Assembly: GCA_964594625.1 (NCBI GenBank)
Contig: CAZQNC010000012.1
Span: 1 to 22,869 of the forward strand
Direction of reading: 5' to 3'
DNA from: CAZESS01 sp964594625
GTDB taxonomy: Archaea > Thermoplasmatota > E2 > UBA202 > DSCA01
DNA length: 22,869 bases
Position 1 is the first letter of the stretch, and every line of letters starts with the position of its first letter. A model generated the notes under the pieces. It saw only the letters and a list, made by a program, of their open reading frames with translations. It did no database searches and was not told the DNA's origin. Both the position numbers and the translations under genes were made by a program. This document shows, one piece after another, positions 7,458-17,176 of this stretch.

Positions 7458-8141
7458 ATGCGGTTTCGGGCGCCCTCAAGCATGCTCTTTCTCCTCCTCG
7501 CGTTGCCGCTCCTATTCCTGCTGTTCGTCATGTTTTTCGTGGGCGCCATCAGCGAGGTGTTCCAGGTGCTCGGGTTCCCCCCCTGGGCCGCCCTGGGACT
7601 GCTGTTCGGGGTGCTGCTCGGCAGCTTCGTCAACATCCCGATATGGCAGGTGGCGGGACAGCAGGAACGCGTCTCATATGACACCTCACGGTTTCCCTTC
7701 CGCCCGGTGAAACACGTCGAGGAAGGCACGACCACCATCAACCTCAACCTGGGCGGCGCGGTCATCCCCATCGGCATCTCCCTGTTTCTGCTGGCCCGGC
7801 TGCCCGCCGCGCTGTACCCGCACCTGGCGGCGGCAACCATCGTGGTGGCCGCGGTGTGCTACAAGCTGGCCCGGCCGGTCAGGGGTACGGGTATCGCCAT
7901 GCCGGCGCTCATCCCGCCGGGGCTGGCCTCGCTGCTGGCCATCCTGCTGGCACCGCCGGGGCAGGCCGCCGTGGTGGCCTTCGTCGCCGGGGTCATCGGG
8001 GTGCTGGTCGGCGCCGACCTTTTGAACCTCTCGAAGCTCGGGAGCATCGGCGCCCGGGCTGCATCCATCGGCGGCGCCGGCACGTTCGACGGCATCTTTC
8101 TCACCGGTATTCTCTCCGTGGCGCTGGTCGCGATACTATGA
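7458..8141 (+). CDS. DUF1614 family membrane protein
   Basis: 227 residues with about six or seven hydrophobic helices. A central soluble-looking segment (RFPFRPVKHVEEGTTTINLNLGGAVIPIGIS) and the end GGAGTFDGIFLTGI match what I know of DUF1614, an uncharacterised family of archaeal and bacterial integral membrane proteins. No function is established. The TGA overlaps the ATG of lhr as ATGA, so the two genes are cotranscribed and translationally coupled. Start 7458 is set by the TATA box. An in-frame ATG eight codons later is a minor alternative. Confidence 0.85.
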   Translation: MRFRAPSSMLFLLLALPLLFLLFVMFFVGAISEVFQVLGFPPWAALGLLFGVLLGSFVNIPIWQVAGQQERVSYDTSRFPFRPVKHVEEGTTTINLNLGGAVIPIGISLFLLARLPAALYPHLAAATIVVAAVCYKLARPVRGTGIAMPALIPPGLASLLAILLAPPGQAAVVAFVAGVIGVLVGADLLNLSKLGSIGARAASIGGAGTFDGIFLTGILSVALVAIL

Positions 8142-10810
8142 AAGACGGGCTGCATCCACGTCTCCGGGAGGTCATGCGCAACGAAGGGCTCGACGAGCTG
8201 ACGGAGCCGCAGCGGGCGGCGCTGCCATCGCTGCTCCGGGGTGACAGCTGCCTGGTCATCGCGCCCACCGGCATGGGGAAGACCGAGGCGGCCCTGATAC
8301 CGCTGTTCCAGCGGATGCTCGACGGGGGCACCGCGGACGGGATACGCCTGCTTTACGTGACGCCGCTGCGGGCGCTCAACCGGGACATGCTCCGCCGGAC
8401 GCTGTCCTGGGGCGAGCAGCTGGGCATCGACATTGCCGTCCGGCACGGCGATACGACGCGGAAGGAACGGCGGCGGCAGTCGCTGCATCCGCCCGACATG
8501 CTGATAACGACGCCTGAGACGCTGCAGATACTGTTCACCGGCAGCCGCCTCCGGAAAAGCCTGGAGGACGTCCGGTACGTGGTCGTCGACGAGGTACACG
8601 AGCTGGCCAGCAGCGAACGGGGCGCCCAGCTGGCCGTCGCCCTGGAACGCGTGGCGGCGATTGCAGGCCCGGTGCAGCGCATCGGGCTGTCAGCGACCGT
8701 GGGCTCACCCGACGAGGTCGCCGCGTTTTTGAGCGGCGGCCATCCCGTCGAGATAATCGAGACCACGGGCGGCAAGGACATGGACGTCCAGGTGCTGCTG
8801 CCCGAGGCCACCGCTGCGGACAGGCGGCGGGCGGCCGAGATGGGCGTCGACCCCCACATGGCGGCGGTGCTCCGCGTCATCCAGCGGATGCTCGACGAGC
8901 ATGTCTCCGTCCTGCTGTTCGTCAACACCCGGGACAGAGCCGAGCTGCTGGCCGCTCATCTGCACGAGGCCGGCGCCTCCATCGAGGTGCATCACGGCTC
9001 GCTGTCAAAGGACACCCGCATCGCCGCCGAAGATGCATTCAAAAACGGCGATGTCAGAGCCCTCATCTGCACCTCGTCGCTGGAGCTGGGCATCGACGTC
9101 GGCCACACCGATTTCGTCATCCAGTTCAACTCGCCCCGTCAGGTAACGAGGCTGGTGCAGCGCGTGGGGCGAAGCGAGCATCGGGCGGGCGCGACAGCCA
9201 GGGGCGCCATCGTGGCCACCACCACAGAGGATTACGCCGAAGCCAGGGTCATCGCCACGCGGACCATGCAGCACCGGCTGGAGCCCACCCGCATTCGCCG
9301 CAGCCCGCTGGCCGTCCTCGCCAACCAGATCATCTCCATCGCCATGGAATACCGCAACATTGCCAGCCGGGAGATGTACGAGCTGGTACACGGCGCCACG
9401 CCGTTCCATGACCTGGAATGGCACACCTTTGAGGCGGTGCTCCGGCAGCTGCACGAGCAGCGCATCCTGTGGTACGACGGCAGCACCGTGAACCGCAAGC
9501 GGAAATCCCGGCAGTACTTCCTGGACAACATCTCGATGATACCGGACGAAAAAAACGTCGTCGTCGTCGACATGTCCGGCAACCAGCAGATCGGCACGCT
9601 CGACGAAAGCTTCGTCGTCGACTACTGCGAGGAGGGCGCCCGGTTCATCATGCGGGGGCGGACCTGGGAGGTGGTGGAGCGCGGCGAAACGCTCAAGGTG
9701 GCACCCGCCGGGCGGACCAGCATGACCCCCGACTGGTCGGGCGAAGAAATCCCGGTGCCCTTCGAGGTAGCCCGGGAGGTCGGCGCCATGCGGCGGCGGG
9801 CCGCAGCCGGCGGCACCGAACGCATCGACAGTGTCATCGAGGAACAGGTCCGGCAGCAGCAAAAAGAGGGCTATGCCGTTCCGACAGACCGGCTGCTCAC
9901 CGTCGAGGTCGGCGAGGAAACCGTCTACATCACCACGCATTATGGCACCCGGACAAACGAAACAGTCGGCCGCATCCTGGCCTCCCTGCTGGCGCAGCGC
10001 CTGGGGCAAAACGTGGGCATGGACAGCGACAGCTACCGCATCTACCTCCGCATCGCGCGGCCCATCCCGGCGGAGCTCGTCCGGGAGGTGCTGGACTCCA
10101 TCGAGCCGGACAACGTCGAGGCGCTGCTCCGGGTCATCCTCCGGCGGAGCTCGTTCATCCGGTGGGAGCTCATCAAGGTCGCCCGGAAGTTCGGGGTGCT
10201 CAGCAAGGACGCCGACCCCTACCTGCTGTCATTGGGCGCGCTCATGGACGTCTTCTCCGACATGCCCATGATGGAGGAAGTGATAGACCGGGTCATCTGG
10301 CAAAAGATGGACATCGGGCATGCGATGCAGGCGCTCCAGGAGCTCCGGGACGGCACGCTGGAGATGCAGGTGCAGCACGTCTCGCCGATGTCCCGGCAGG
10401 GCGAGGCACCCCGGGGCGAGGTGCTCCGACCCGGCGACGTCGACGCAGCGGTCCTCCGCTCGCTGGAGCAGCGGCTGATGAAGGCACGGGTCACGCTGCG
10501 CTGCATGAACTGCTCCCATGAATGGCACAGCACCGTGAAACGAGCCACATCGAAATGCCCGCGGTGCGGCAGCCGGATGGTGGCCGTGGCCCGCGGCAGC
10601 CTGGACAACCGGCGGCACGACGAGCTGGTGAAAAGCGCCTCCCTGGTCGCCGAGTACGGCAGACAGGCGATGATGGTGCTGGCCGGCTACGGCGTCGGCC
10701 CCCGGACGGCGGCCCGCATCCTGGGCAAGCAGCTGGAGGGCAACGCCCTGCTGAAGGAAATCCTGCAGGCCGAGATAACGTATTCGCGGACCAAGCAGTT
10801 CTGGGATTAA
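8138..10810 (+). CDS. lhr: Archaeal Lhr-family superfamily II helicase
   Basis: 890 residues. Helicase motifs in order: Q-like TEPQRAALPSLL, Walker A APTGMGKTEAAL (about 43-54), DEVH box VVVDEVHEL (about 148-156), motif III LSATVG, motif IV LLFVNTRDRAELL, motif V SLELGIDVG and motif VI QRVGRSEHR. An Lhr-type winged-helix/core region follows. At about residues 788-815 there is a four-Cys zinc ribbon (CMNC and CPRC), then a helix-hairpin-helix-like tail (GYGVGPRTAARILGK). Lhr proteins are 3'-to-5' DNA or RNA-DNA translocases linked to repair, replication-fork maintenance or RNA handling. The archaeal subgroup cannot be fixed here. The frame extends upstream to 7856, but that part is a shadow of the DUF1614 gene. 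The ATG at 8138 is chosen from its overlap with that stop. Confidence 0.95.
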   Translation: MKDGLHPRLREVMRNEGLDELTEPQRAALPSLLRGDSCLVIAPTGMGKTEAALIPLFQRMLDGGTADGIRLLYVTPLRALNRDMLRRTLSWGEQLGIDIAVRHGDTTRKERRRQSLHPPDMLITTPETLQILFTGSRLRKSLEDVRYVVVDEVHELASSERGAQLAVALERVAAIAGPVQRIGLSATVGSPDEVAAFLSGGHPVEIIETTGGKDMDVQVLLPEATAADRRRAAEMGVDPHMAAVLRVIQRMLDEHVSVLLFVNTRDRAELLAAHLHEAGASIEVHHGSLSKDTRIAAEDAFKNGDVRALICTSSLELGIDVGHTDFVIQFNSPRQVTRLVQRVGRSEHRAGATARGAIVATTTEDYAEARVIATRTMQHRLEPTRIRRSPLAVLANQIISIAMEYRNIASREMYELVHGATPFHDLEWHTFEAVLRQLHEQRILWYDGSTVNRKRKSRQYFLDNISMIPDEKNVVVVDMSGNQQIGTLDESFVVDYCEEGARFIMRGRTWEVVERGETLKVAPAGRTSMTPDWSGEEIPVPFEVAREVGAMRRRAAAGGTERIDSVIEEQVRQQQKEGYAVPTDRLLTVEVGEETVYITTHYGTRTNETVGRILASLLAQRLGQNVGMDSDSYRIYLRIARPIPAELVREVLDSIEPDNVEALLRVILRRSSFIRWELIKVARKFGVLSKDADPYLLSLGALMDVFSDMPMMEEVIDRVIWQKMDIGHAMQALQELRDGTLEMQVQHVSPMSRQGEAPRGEVLRPGDVDAAVLRSLEQRLMKARVTLRCMNCSHEWHSTVKRATSKCPRCGSRMVAVARGSLDNRRHDELVKSASLVAEYGRQAMMVLAGYGVGPRTAARILGKQLEGNALLKEILQAEITYSRTKQFWD

Positions 10811-10812
10811 AC

Positions 10813-10820
10813 GTTTTAAA
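10813..10820 (+). promoter_or_regulatory. TATA-like box of the PPC-domain gene
   Basis: GTTTTAAA lies just after the lhr stop and is centred about 25 nt before the ATG at 10841. Confidence 0.5.
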
Positions 10821-10840
10821 CGCCGCGTGGTTGCATCCCC

Positions 10841-11263
10841 ATGCAGGTCAAAGAGCAGGGCGACATCATCGTCGCAAAGTTCACCGGGGGCAAAGCAATC
10901 GACAACCTTGAACGCCTAGCCCGGCGCTACGACGTCCATTCCGCGGTTATCCTGTCGGGCATCGGCATGCTCGACGGGGCGTCCATCGGCTACTACGACG
11001 GCTCCGGATATCAAACGCAGACGCTGGATGAGCCAGCCGAGCTGGTGTCCATGAACGGGAACATCGGCCGTCGGCGGGACAGCGGCGACGTGGTCTGCCA
11101 CATCCACGTGGCCCTCGCAGGCTCCGACCACCGGCTGGTGGGCGGCCATCTCATGGACGGCATGGTGATGGTGGTCAACGAAATCGTGCTCCTGCGGCTC
11201 GACCCCGCGGTCATCCACCGGGCGGAAAACGAGCAGGGGCTGCTGGAGATGCAGCTGGAATAG
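10841..11263 (+). CDS. PPC/DUF296-domain protein
   Basis: 140 residues, the normal length of a stand-alone PPC (plants and prokaryotes conserved, DUF296) domain. Diagnostic segments are SAVILSGIGMLDGASIGYY, ELVSMNGNIG and CHIHVALAGSDHRLVGGHL. H87, H89 and H103 are the likely metal-binding histidines. Prokaryotic members form trimers of unknown biological role. Plant relatives use the domain in AT-hook DNA-binding proteins, but no AT-hook is present here. It has its own TATA-like box, so it is probably monocistronic. Its stop codon directly abuts the stop of the convergent pdaD gene with no base between them. Confidence 0.9.
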   Translation: MQVKEQGDIIVAKFTGGKAIDNLERLARRYDVHSAVILSGIGMLDGASIGYYDGSGYQTQTLDEPAELVSMNGNIGRRRDSGDVVCHIHVALAGSDHRLVGGHLMDGMVMVVNEIVLLRLDPAVIHRAENEQGLLEMQLE

Positions 11264-11809
11264 CTACCCGTCAAACAGGAAAATAGCGGCGGCCAGCACC
11301 GTGGTCCATTTGCCGGTTGCACCCCGGGCCGACTGCGTCACATTCCTGGAGCGCACGATGTGCCCGCTGAGCTGGTACTCCTGCTTGCGCTCGTCCCACG
11401 CCTTCTCCGGGTCGAAATCCAGGCCGAGGGTGGTTGCCAGCATCGTAGCCGCCAGGTCTTCGGCGTAGTCCCCGGCCTGCTTGGCCGGCTCCCCGTAGCT
11501 GTGATATTCCGACAGGTAGCCGTAGAGATCCCGGTTGCGGGGGAGCGCCATGCCCACCGATGCGGCGAGCTGCCGGTTTGCCTCGTCGGTGGCATTCTGG
11601 GACATCACGCAGAACGTTATCTCGCCGGGCCGGATGTGCTGTTTGCCCTCATCCACGGAGATTATCGTGCAGTTGGGCGGCACGATGCTGGACACCTCGA
11701 CCAGGTTGCAGACCTCGATACCCGCGTTGCGCAGCGCCAGCTCGAAGGACTGCAGCTTGTCTCGATGTTGTCCCATACCCCTGGTGAGAAATACTCGGTC
11801 GGGTATCAT
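11264..11809 (-). CDS. pdaD: Pyruvoyl-dependent arginine decarboxylase
   Basis: 181 residues. It converts arginine to agmatine for archaeal polyamine synthesis and for agmatidine at the tRNA-Ile wobble position. The family signature is clear: FLTRGMGQHRDKLQSFELAL at the N-terminus, then the self-cleavage site VSSIVPPN. Cleavage between S40 and S41 would turn S41 into the pyruvoyl group. A GLDFDP segment and a GKWTTVLAAAIFLF end follow. A longer frame starts at 11860, but ATG 11809 fits a TATA-like box 26 nt upstream and the normal family N-terminus, and it avoids overlap with the upstream oxidoreductase gene. The gene follows the Fe-S subunit gene on the same strand but seems to have its own promoter. 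Confidence 0.94.
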   Translation of the reverse strand: MIPDRVFLTRGMGQHRDKLQSFELALRNAGIEVCNLVEVSSIVPPNCTIISVDEGKQHIRPGEITFCVMSQNATDEANRQLAASVGMALPRNRDLYGYLSEYHSYGEPAKQAGDYAEDLAATMLATTLGLDFDPEKAWDERKQEYQLSGHIVRSRNVTQSARGATGKWTTVLAAAIFLFDG

Positions 11810-11830
11810 CGGCCCTACATCACACACGGG

Positions 11831-11840
11831 GAATAAAATC
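11831..11840 (-). promoter_or_regulatory. TATA-like box of pdaD
   Basis: On the minus strand this reads GATTTTATTC, directly after the stop of the upstream Fe-S subunit gene and about 26 nt before the chosen pdaD ATG. Confidence 0.5.
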
Positions 11841-12848
11841 TTATCGCAGGCTTGCTGCAACGACCTGCACCAGGTCGACGACGTCGCCCTGCCGCCTGAG
11901 GTGCAGGTAGCACTGCGGCGAAGCGGTCACCACGGTGGCATGTTGCTCGGCTGCCTCGGCGAGGAGCCGACGGGCCATCTCGTCCGCCATGCCCTGAAAG
12001 GCGGCGCTGAACGCCAGGTCGCCCCCGCAGCATCCGGATAGCTCGTGGTGCTCGTCGAACTCCAGGAAGCCGCCGGCACGTTCGAGCAGCTCCCGGGGCG
12101 CCCCGTATATCTCCAGCTTCCGCCCCAGCACCGACGGGTCATGGTAGAGCATTGTTCCATCGTATGGCTGCAGCTCGACGTCCTGCTCGATGAGGAACTC
12201 GCTGAGATGCAGCAGCTCCACCTCGCCTGCCAGGGGCTGCAGGGCCAGCAGGCCGCTCGGGCAGCCCGTCACCAGGGTGTCAACGTCGTGCTCGGCCACC
12301 TGCTTCCGCACCTCCGGCACCCTGTCGTTGTCCATGCCGGCGACGGCCAGCGGGCTGCCGCAGCATCCCTCGATAATGGTGACGTCGATGCCGAGATGGT
12401 CGAAGACGGCCAGGGCTGCCTCCCGGAGCTCGGGCGCCCGATGGGTGGCAATGCAACCGGGGAAAAAGGCGACGGTGCCGCCCTCTGTATCGGAGCGCTG
12501 CTCTTCACCGTAGACGTTCCCATGCCTTTGAATCCGCTCGATGATATCCTCATGCGGGGGCAACCGTGTGGTCAGGTCCCGCCGCGCCGTCTGCACGATG
12601 TCGCTGATGGGTATCTTTGACGGGCAGTCCTGCTCACAGCGGCCGCACAGGGGGCAGCGCTGCAACGCCTCCACCAGTGACTGCTCCTCCTGGAGCTCCC
12701 CGGTGAGCAGCCCGTACGCGAGGAAGACCTTGCCGCGTCCGCTGTCGGCCTCGGTGCCCCCGATGTCCAACGTGGGGCAGTTCTGCTTGCAGTAGCCGCA
12801 GCCGGTGCAGCACATGAGCTCGTGTTTCATTTTTTCGAGATGTTTCAT
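11841..12848 (-). CDS. Fe-S/CCG-domain subunit of a 2-hydroxyacid oxidoreductase (GlcF/LldE-like)
   Basis: 335 residues. Two [4Fe-4S] ferredoxin motifs lie at the N-terminus: C14-C17-C20-C24P and C65-C68-C71-C75P. Two cysteine-rich CCG-type segments follow, with GCCGSPLAVAG and SGCCGGDLAFS, as in GlcF, LldE and HdrB-like proteins. It should pass electrons from the flavoprotein encoded immediately upstream (4-nt gap) to a quinone or another carrier. The ATG at 12848 is chosen because it directly follows the previous stop. M7 (12830) is an alternative start. The physiological substrate is not fixed: glycolate and D-lactate are the usual choices. Confidence 0.9.
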   Translation of the reverse strand: MKHLEKMKHELMCCTGCGYCKQNCPTLDIGGTEADSGRGKVFLAYGLLTGELQEEQSLVEALQRCPLCGRCEQDCPSKIPISDIVQTARRDLTTRLPPHEDIIERIQRHGNVYGEEQRSDTEGGTVAFFPGCIATHRAPELREAALAVFDHLGIDVTIIEGCCGSPLAVAGMDNDRVPEVRKQVAEHDVDTLVTGCPSGLLALQPLAGEVELLHLSEFLIEQDVELQPYDGTMLYHDPSVLGRKLEIYGAPRELLERAGGFLEFDEHHELSGCCGGDLAFSAAFQGMADEMARRLLAEAAEQHATVVTASPQCYLHLRRQGDVVDLVQVVAASLR

Positions 12849-12852
12849 AGTA

Positions 12853-14271
<1,419 letters not shown>

Positions 14272-14290
14272 AGGATGAAAATGCCTGGGA

Positions 14291-14300
14291 TATTTTAAGC
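14291..14300 (-). promoter_or_regulatory. TATA-like box of the oxidoreductase operon
   Basis: On the minus strand this reads GCTTAAAATA, centred about 24 nt before the ATG at 14271. It lies in the 72-nt divergent spacer shared with lysS. Confidence 0.55.
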
Positions 14301-14316
14301 GTTGCCCAACCAAAAA

Positions 14317-14323
14317 CATTTAA
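14317..14323 (+). promoter_or_regulatory. TATA-like box of lysS
   Basis: CATTTAA is centred about 24 nt before the ATG at 14344. Its position argues against the longer frame that begins at 14302. Confidence 0.45.
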
Positions 14324-14343
14324 CAAACGGGGTATTTCAGCCT

Positions 14344-15885
14344 ATGCACTGGGCAGACGTCGCAGCACAAAAGCTCCTGCAGCGAGGCGACCGGCACGTC
14401 CTGGCCACGGCCATCACGCCGTCCGGCCCCATCCACGTGGGCAACATGCGCGAGGTGCTGACCACCGAGGCCGTCGCCCGGGCCGTCGGCGATGCGGGAG
14501 GCCAGGCGGAGCTCATCTACATCGGGGACACGTATGACCCATTGCGGAAGGTCTACCCGTTTCTGCCCGATAGCTATGCGGAGCATGTCGGCCGGCCGCT
14601 ATCCGAGATACCCTGCCCCTGCGGCAGCCACGACAGCTACGCCCAGCATTATCTTTCGCCGTTCCTCCAGTCGCTGAAGGAGCTCGGGATAACGCCCACC
14701 GTGCATCTGGCGCACGAGCTCTACGGCCGGGGTGTCTACAACGAAGCTGTCCACACGGCGCTCGACCACGCCGACGACGTCCGCCGGACGCTCAACGCCA
14801 TCGCCAATCGGGATCTGCCGGAGGGATGGATGCCGTTCACCGTCCGCTGCCCGGATTGCGGCCGGCTGGACGGCACGGTGACCGACTACGACTGGCCCCG
14901 TATTATGTATCATTGCGGCGCATGCGGCGAGGACGGCACCGTCAACGCAGAGGACGGCGGCGTGGGCAAGCTTCCCTGGCGGGTGGACTGGCCGGCCCGC
15001 TGGCAAATCTTCGACGTCACCTTCGAAGCCTTCGGCAAAGACCACGCCGCCGCCGGAGGCTCCTGGGACACCGGCCAGTCCATCGTCCGCGAGGTATACG
15101 ACCATCCGGCGCCGATGCCCCTGGTCTACGAGTTCATCCACCTCAAGGGCAAGGGGGCCATGCACGGCTCCACGGGGACGGCCATCGCGGCGGAGGACAT
15201 GCTCAGGATGACGCCGCCCGAGGTGCTCCGGTTCCTGCTCATGAAGTCCGAGCCGTCGCGCCACATCGAGTTTGATGCAGGCTTCGGCCTGCTCGACCTC
15301 GTCGACGAATACGACCGCTACGAGCGCGCCTACCACGGCCGGGAAGACATGGAGCTCAAAGAAGGAAAACGTATCTACGAGCTGTCGCAGCCCTCCGGGA
15401 TGGCGCCGGAGCACATGCCCGTGCAGGTGCCCTACCGGCATCTGGTCACCGTCGTGCAGGTCGCCGACGGCTACGACGGCACGCTGGCCATCCTGCGGCG
15501 CAACGGAGAAATCGACGAGCTCGACGAATACGAGGAGCGAAAGCTGCGGGAGCGCTGGGAAAAAGTACGCTCCTGGCTCGAGGATTTCGCACCCGAAGCA
15601 GTGCGATTCGAGGTGCAGGGCAGCCCGCCCGACGTCGACCTGAGCAGCAAGCAGCAGCATTTCCTGGACACGCTCAAACAAAAAATGGCGGACATCACGT
15701 GGGAGGCGGAGGTCATCCATCAGACCATCTACGACGCTGCCGAGCAGCACGACCTTTCCCCGGGCAGGGCGTTCCGCGCGCTGTATCTCATCCTGCTCGG
15801 CCAGAAAAAGGGACCCCGGGCCGGCTACTTCATCCATTCCCTCGGGCGCGAGTTCATGCTCCAGCGCCTCAAAAAGGCGGCGTGA
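14344..15885 (+). CDS. lysS: Class I lysyl-tRNA synthetase
   Basis: 513 residues, the usual archaeal class I LysRS length. It charges tRNA-Lys with lysine. The HIGH-type motif is PSGPIHVGN (residues 26-34). Cys-rich zinc-ribbon segments (PCPCGSHDS, RCPDCGRLDG, CGACGEDG) and the family landmark HIEFDAGFGLLDLVDEYDRYE are present. The second class I signature looks degenerate: where I would expect a KMSSSKG-like loop, about residues 268-278 read KGKGAMHGSTG, lacking both usual lysines of that loop. The frame extends to 14302, but ATG 14344 matches the TATA-like box and the family N-terminus. It is divergent from the oxidoreductase operon and 37 nt upstream of the HMG-CoA reductase, which has its own TATA box. 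Confidence 0.95.
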   Translation: MHWADVAAQKLLQRGDRHVLATAITPSGPIHVGNMREVLTTEAVARAVGDAGGQAELIYIGDTYDPLRKVYPFLPDSYAEHVGRPLSEIPCPCGSHDSYAQHYLSPFLQSLKELGITPTVHLAHELYGRGVYNEAVHTALDHADDVRRTLNAIANRDLPEGWMPFTVRCPDCGRLDGTVTDYDWPRIMYHCGACGEDGTVNAEDGGVGKLPWRVDWPARWQIFDVTFEAFGKDHAAAGGSWDTGQSIVREVYDHPAPMPLVYEFIHLKGKGAMHGSTGTAIAAEDMLRMTPPEVLRFLLMKSEPSRHIEFDAGFGLLDLVDEYDRYERAYHGREDMELKEGKRIYELSQPSGMAPEHMPVQVPYRHLVTVVQVADGYDGTLAILRRNGEIDELDEYEERKLRERWEKVRSWLEDFAPEAVRFEVQGSPPDVDLSSKQQHFLDTLKQKMADITWEAEVIHQTIYDAAEQHDLSPGRAFRALYLILLGQKKGPRAGYFIHSLGREFMLQRLKKAA

Positions 15886-15893
15886 TGGCAACC

Positions 15894-15906
15894 TATTTAT
15901 AAAAAA
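15894..15906 (+). promoter_or_regulatory. TATA box of HMG-CoA reductase
   Basis: TATTTATAAAAAA lies right after the lysS stop and is centred about 23 nt before the ATG at 15923. It is a strong box A, indicating an independent leaderless transcript. Confidence 0.65.
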
Positions 15907-15922
15907 CGGGGCTTTTCCCGCT

Positions 15923-17170
15923 ATGGAAAAGACGTCACGCATCTCCGGTTTTTACAAGCTATCCGTCGAAGAGCGCGTCAGGGCGGTGCAGGCGTTCGCC
16001 GGCCTGACGGACAAAGAGGCGGCGATGCTCCAGTCGATGCAGGGGCTGGACGCGGACACCGCCGACCGGCTGATAGAAAACGTGGTCGGCACCATGCAGC
16101 TTCCCCTCGGCGTGGCCACCAATTTCACGGTCAACGGCAAAGACTACCTGGTGCCCATGGCCGTCGAGGAAACATCCGTGGTAGCGGCGGCCTCCAACGG
16201 CGCCAGGCGCGCCCGCATCAAGGGAGGGTTCACCGCCAGCGCCACCGACCCGGTCATGATCGGCCAGATACAATTACTCGACCCCGACGACGGCGCGGCA
16301 GACGCCATCATGCAGCGCAGGGAGGACATATTGGAGCTGGCCAACGCCCAGGACAGGGTGCTCGTCCGGCTGGGCGGCGGCGCCAAGGATGTCGAGGTGC
16401 GCGACATCGGCCACGATATGCTCGTCGTCCATCTGTATGTCGACGTCCGGGACGCGATGGGCGCCAACGCGGTCAACACCATGGCCGAGGCATGCGCACC
16501 GCTCATCGAAAAGATATCCGGCGGCACCGCCCGGCTGCGCATCATCTCCAACCTGGCGGACCATCGGCTGGTCCGGGCGGAGGCCGTCTTTGACCGGGGG
16601 GCGCTCGGCGGCGAAGACGTCGTCGACCACATCCTGGAGGCATACGAGTTCGCGGCCCGGGATCCCTACCGGGCGGCCACGCACAACAAGGGCATCATGA
16701 ACGGCATCGACGCGGTGGTCATCGCCACGGGCAACGACTGGCGGGCCGTCGAAGCCGGCGCCCACAGCTATGCAGCCCGGGATGGCTACGGCCCGCTCAC
16801 CCGGTACGAGAAAAACCGGGACGGCGACCTCGTGGGCGTCATCGAGCTGCCCCTGGCCCTGGGCACCGTCGGCGGCACAACCCGGGTGCATCCCATGGCC
16901 CGGCTCGCCCTCAAAGTCCTGGGGGTGGAATCGGCGCAGGAGCTCGCCCAGGTCATCGCCTCGGTCGGATTGTCGCAGAACTTCGCGGCACTGCACGCCC
17001 TGGCCACCAAGGGCATCCAGCAGGGGCACATGCGCCTGCACGCCAAGAACATCGCCGTCACGGCCGGGGCCAGCGGCGACGAAATCGACATCGTTGCGAG
17101 GCGGATGGTCGAAGAAGATGCTGTGGGAGCGGACCGGGCCGAAGAAATCCTCGAAGAGCTTCGAAGCTAA
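15923..17170 (+). CDS. hmgA: Hydroxymethylglutaryl-CoA reductase, class II (bacterial-like)
   Basis: 415 residues. It reduces HMG-CoA to mevalonate, the committed step of archaeal isoprenoid lipid synthesis. The catalytic set is visible: E83 in VEETSVVAAASN, K256 in HNKGIMNG, D272 in TGNDWRA, and H369 in QGHMRLHAKN. DVRDAMGANAVN and GTVGGTT are also conserved. The short N-terminus without membrane segments, ENVVGTMQLPLGVATNF, and the long stretch after GHM mark class II, the form of Pseudomonas mevalonii. Among archaea this class is reported from Thermoplasmatales and Archaeoglobales and interpreted as an ancient bacterial acquisition. Because no other reductase is visible here, I infer a biosynthetic rather than degradative role. 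Cofactor preference was not assigned. Confidence 0.95.
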   Translation: MEKTSRISGFYKLSVEERVRAVQAFAGLTDKEAAMLQSMQGLDADTADRLIENVVGTMQLPLGVATNFTVNGKDYLVPMAVEETSVVAAASNGARRARIKGGFTASATDPVMIGQIQLLDPDDGAADAIMQRREDILELANAQDRVLVRLGGGAKDVEVRDIGHDMLVVHLYVDVRDAMGANAVNTMAEACAPLIEKISGGTARLRIISNLADHRLVRAEAVFDRGALGGEDVVDHILEAYEFAARDPYRAATHNKGIMNGIDAVVIATGNDWRAVEAGAHSYAARDGYGPLTRYEKNRDGDLVGVIELPLALGTVGGTTRVHPMARLALKVLGVESAQELAQVIASVGLSQNFAALHALATKGIQQGHMRLHAKNIAVTAGASGDEIDIVARRMVEEDAVGADRAEEILEELRS

Positions 17171-17176
17171 CACTGG

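Noticed and set aside
7856..8137. Upstream extension of the lhr frame
   Set aside because: It overlaps the DUF1614 gene in another frame and encodes Gly/Arg/His-rich low-complexity sequence. ATG 8138 fits the ATGA overlap and the family N-terminus.
14599..15942. 447-codon minus-strand ORF opposite lysS
   Set aside because: Antisense to a clear LysRS and without any family signature.
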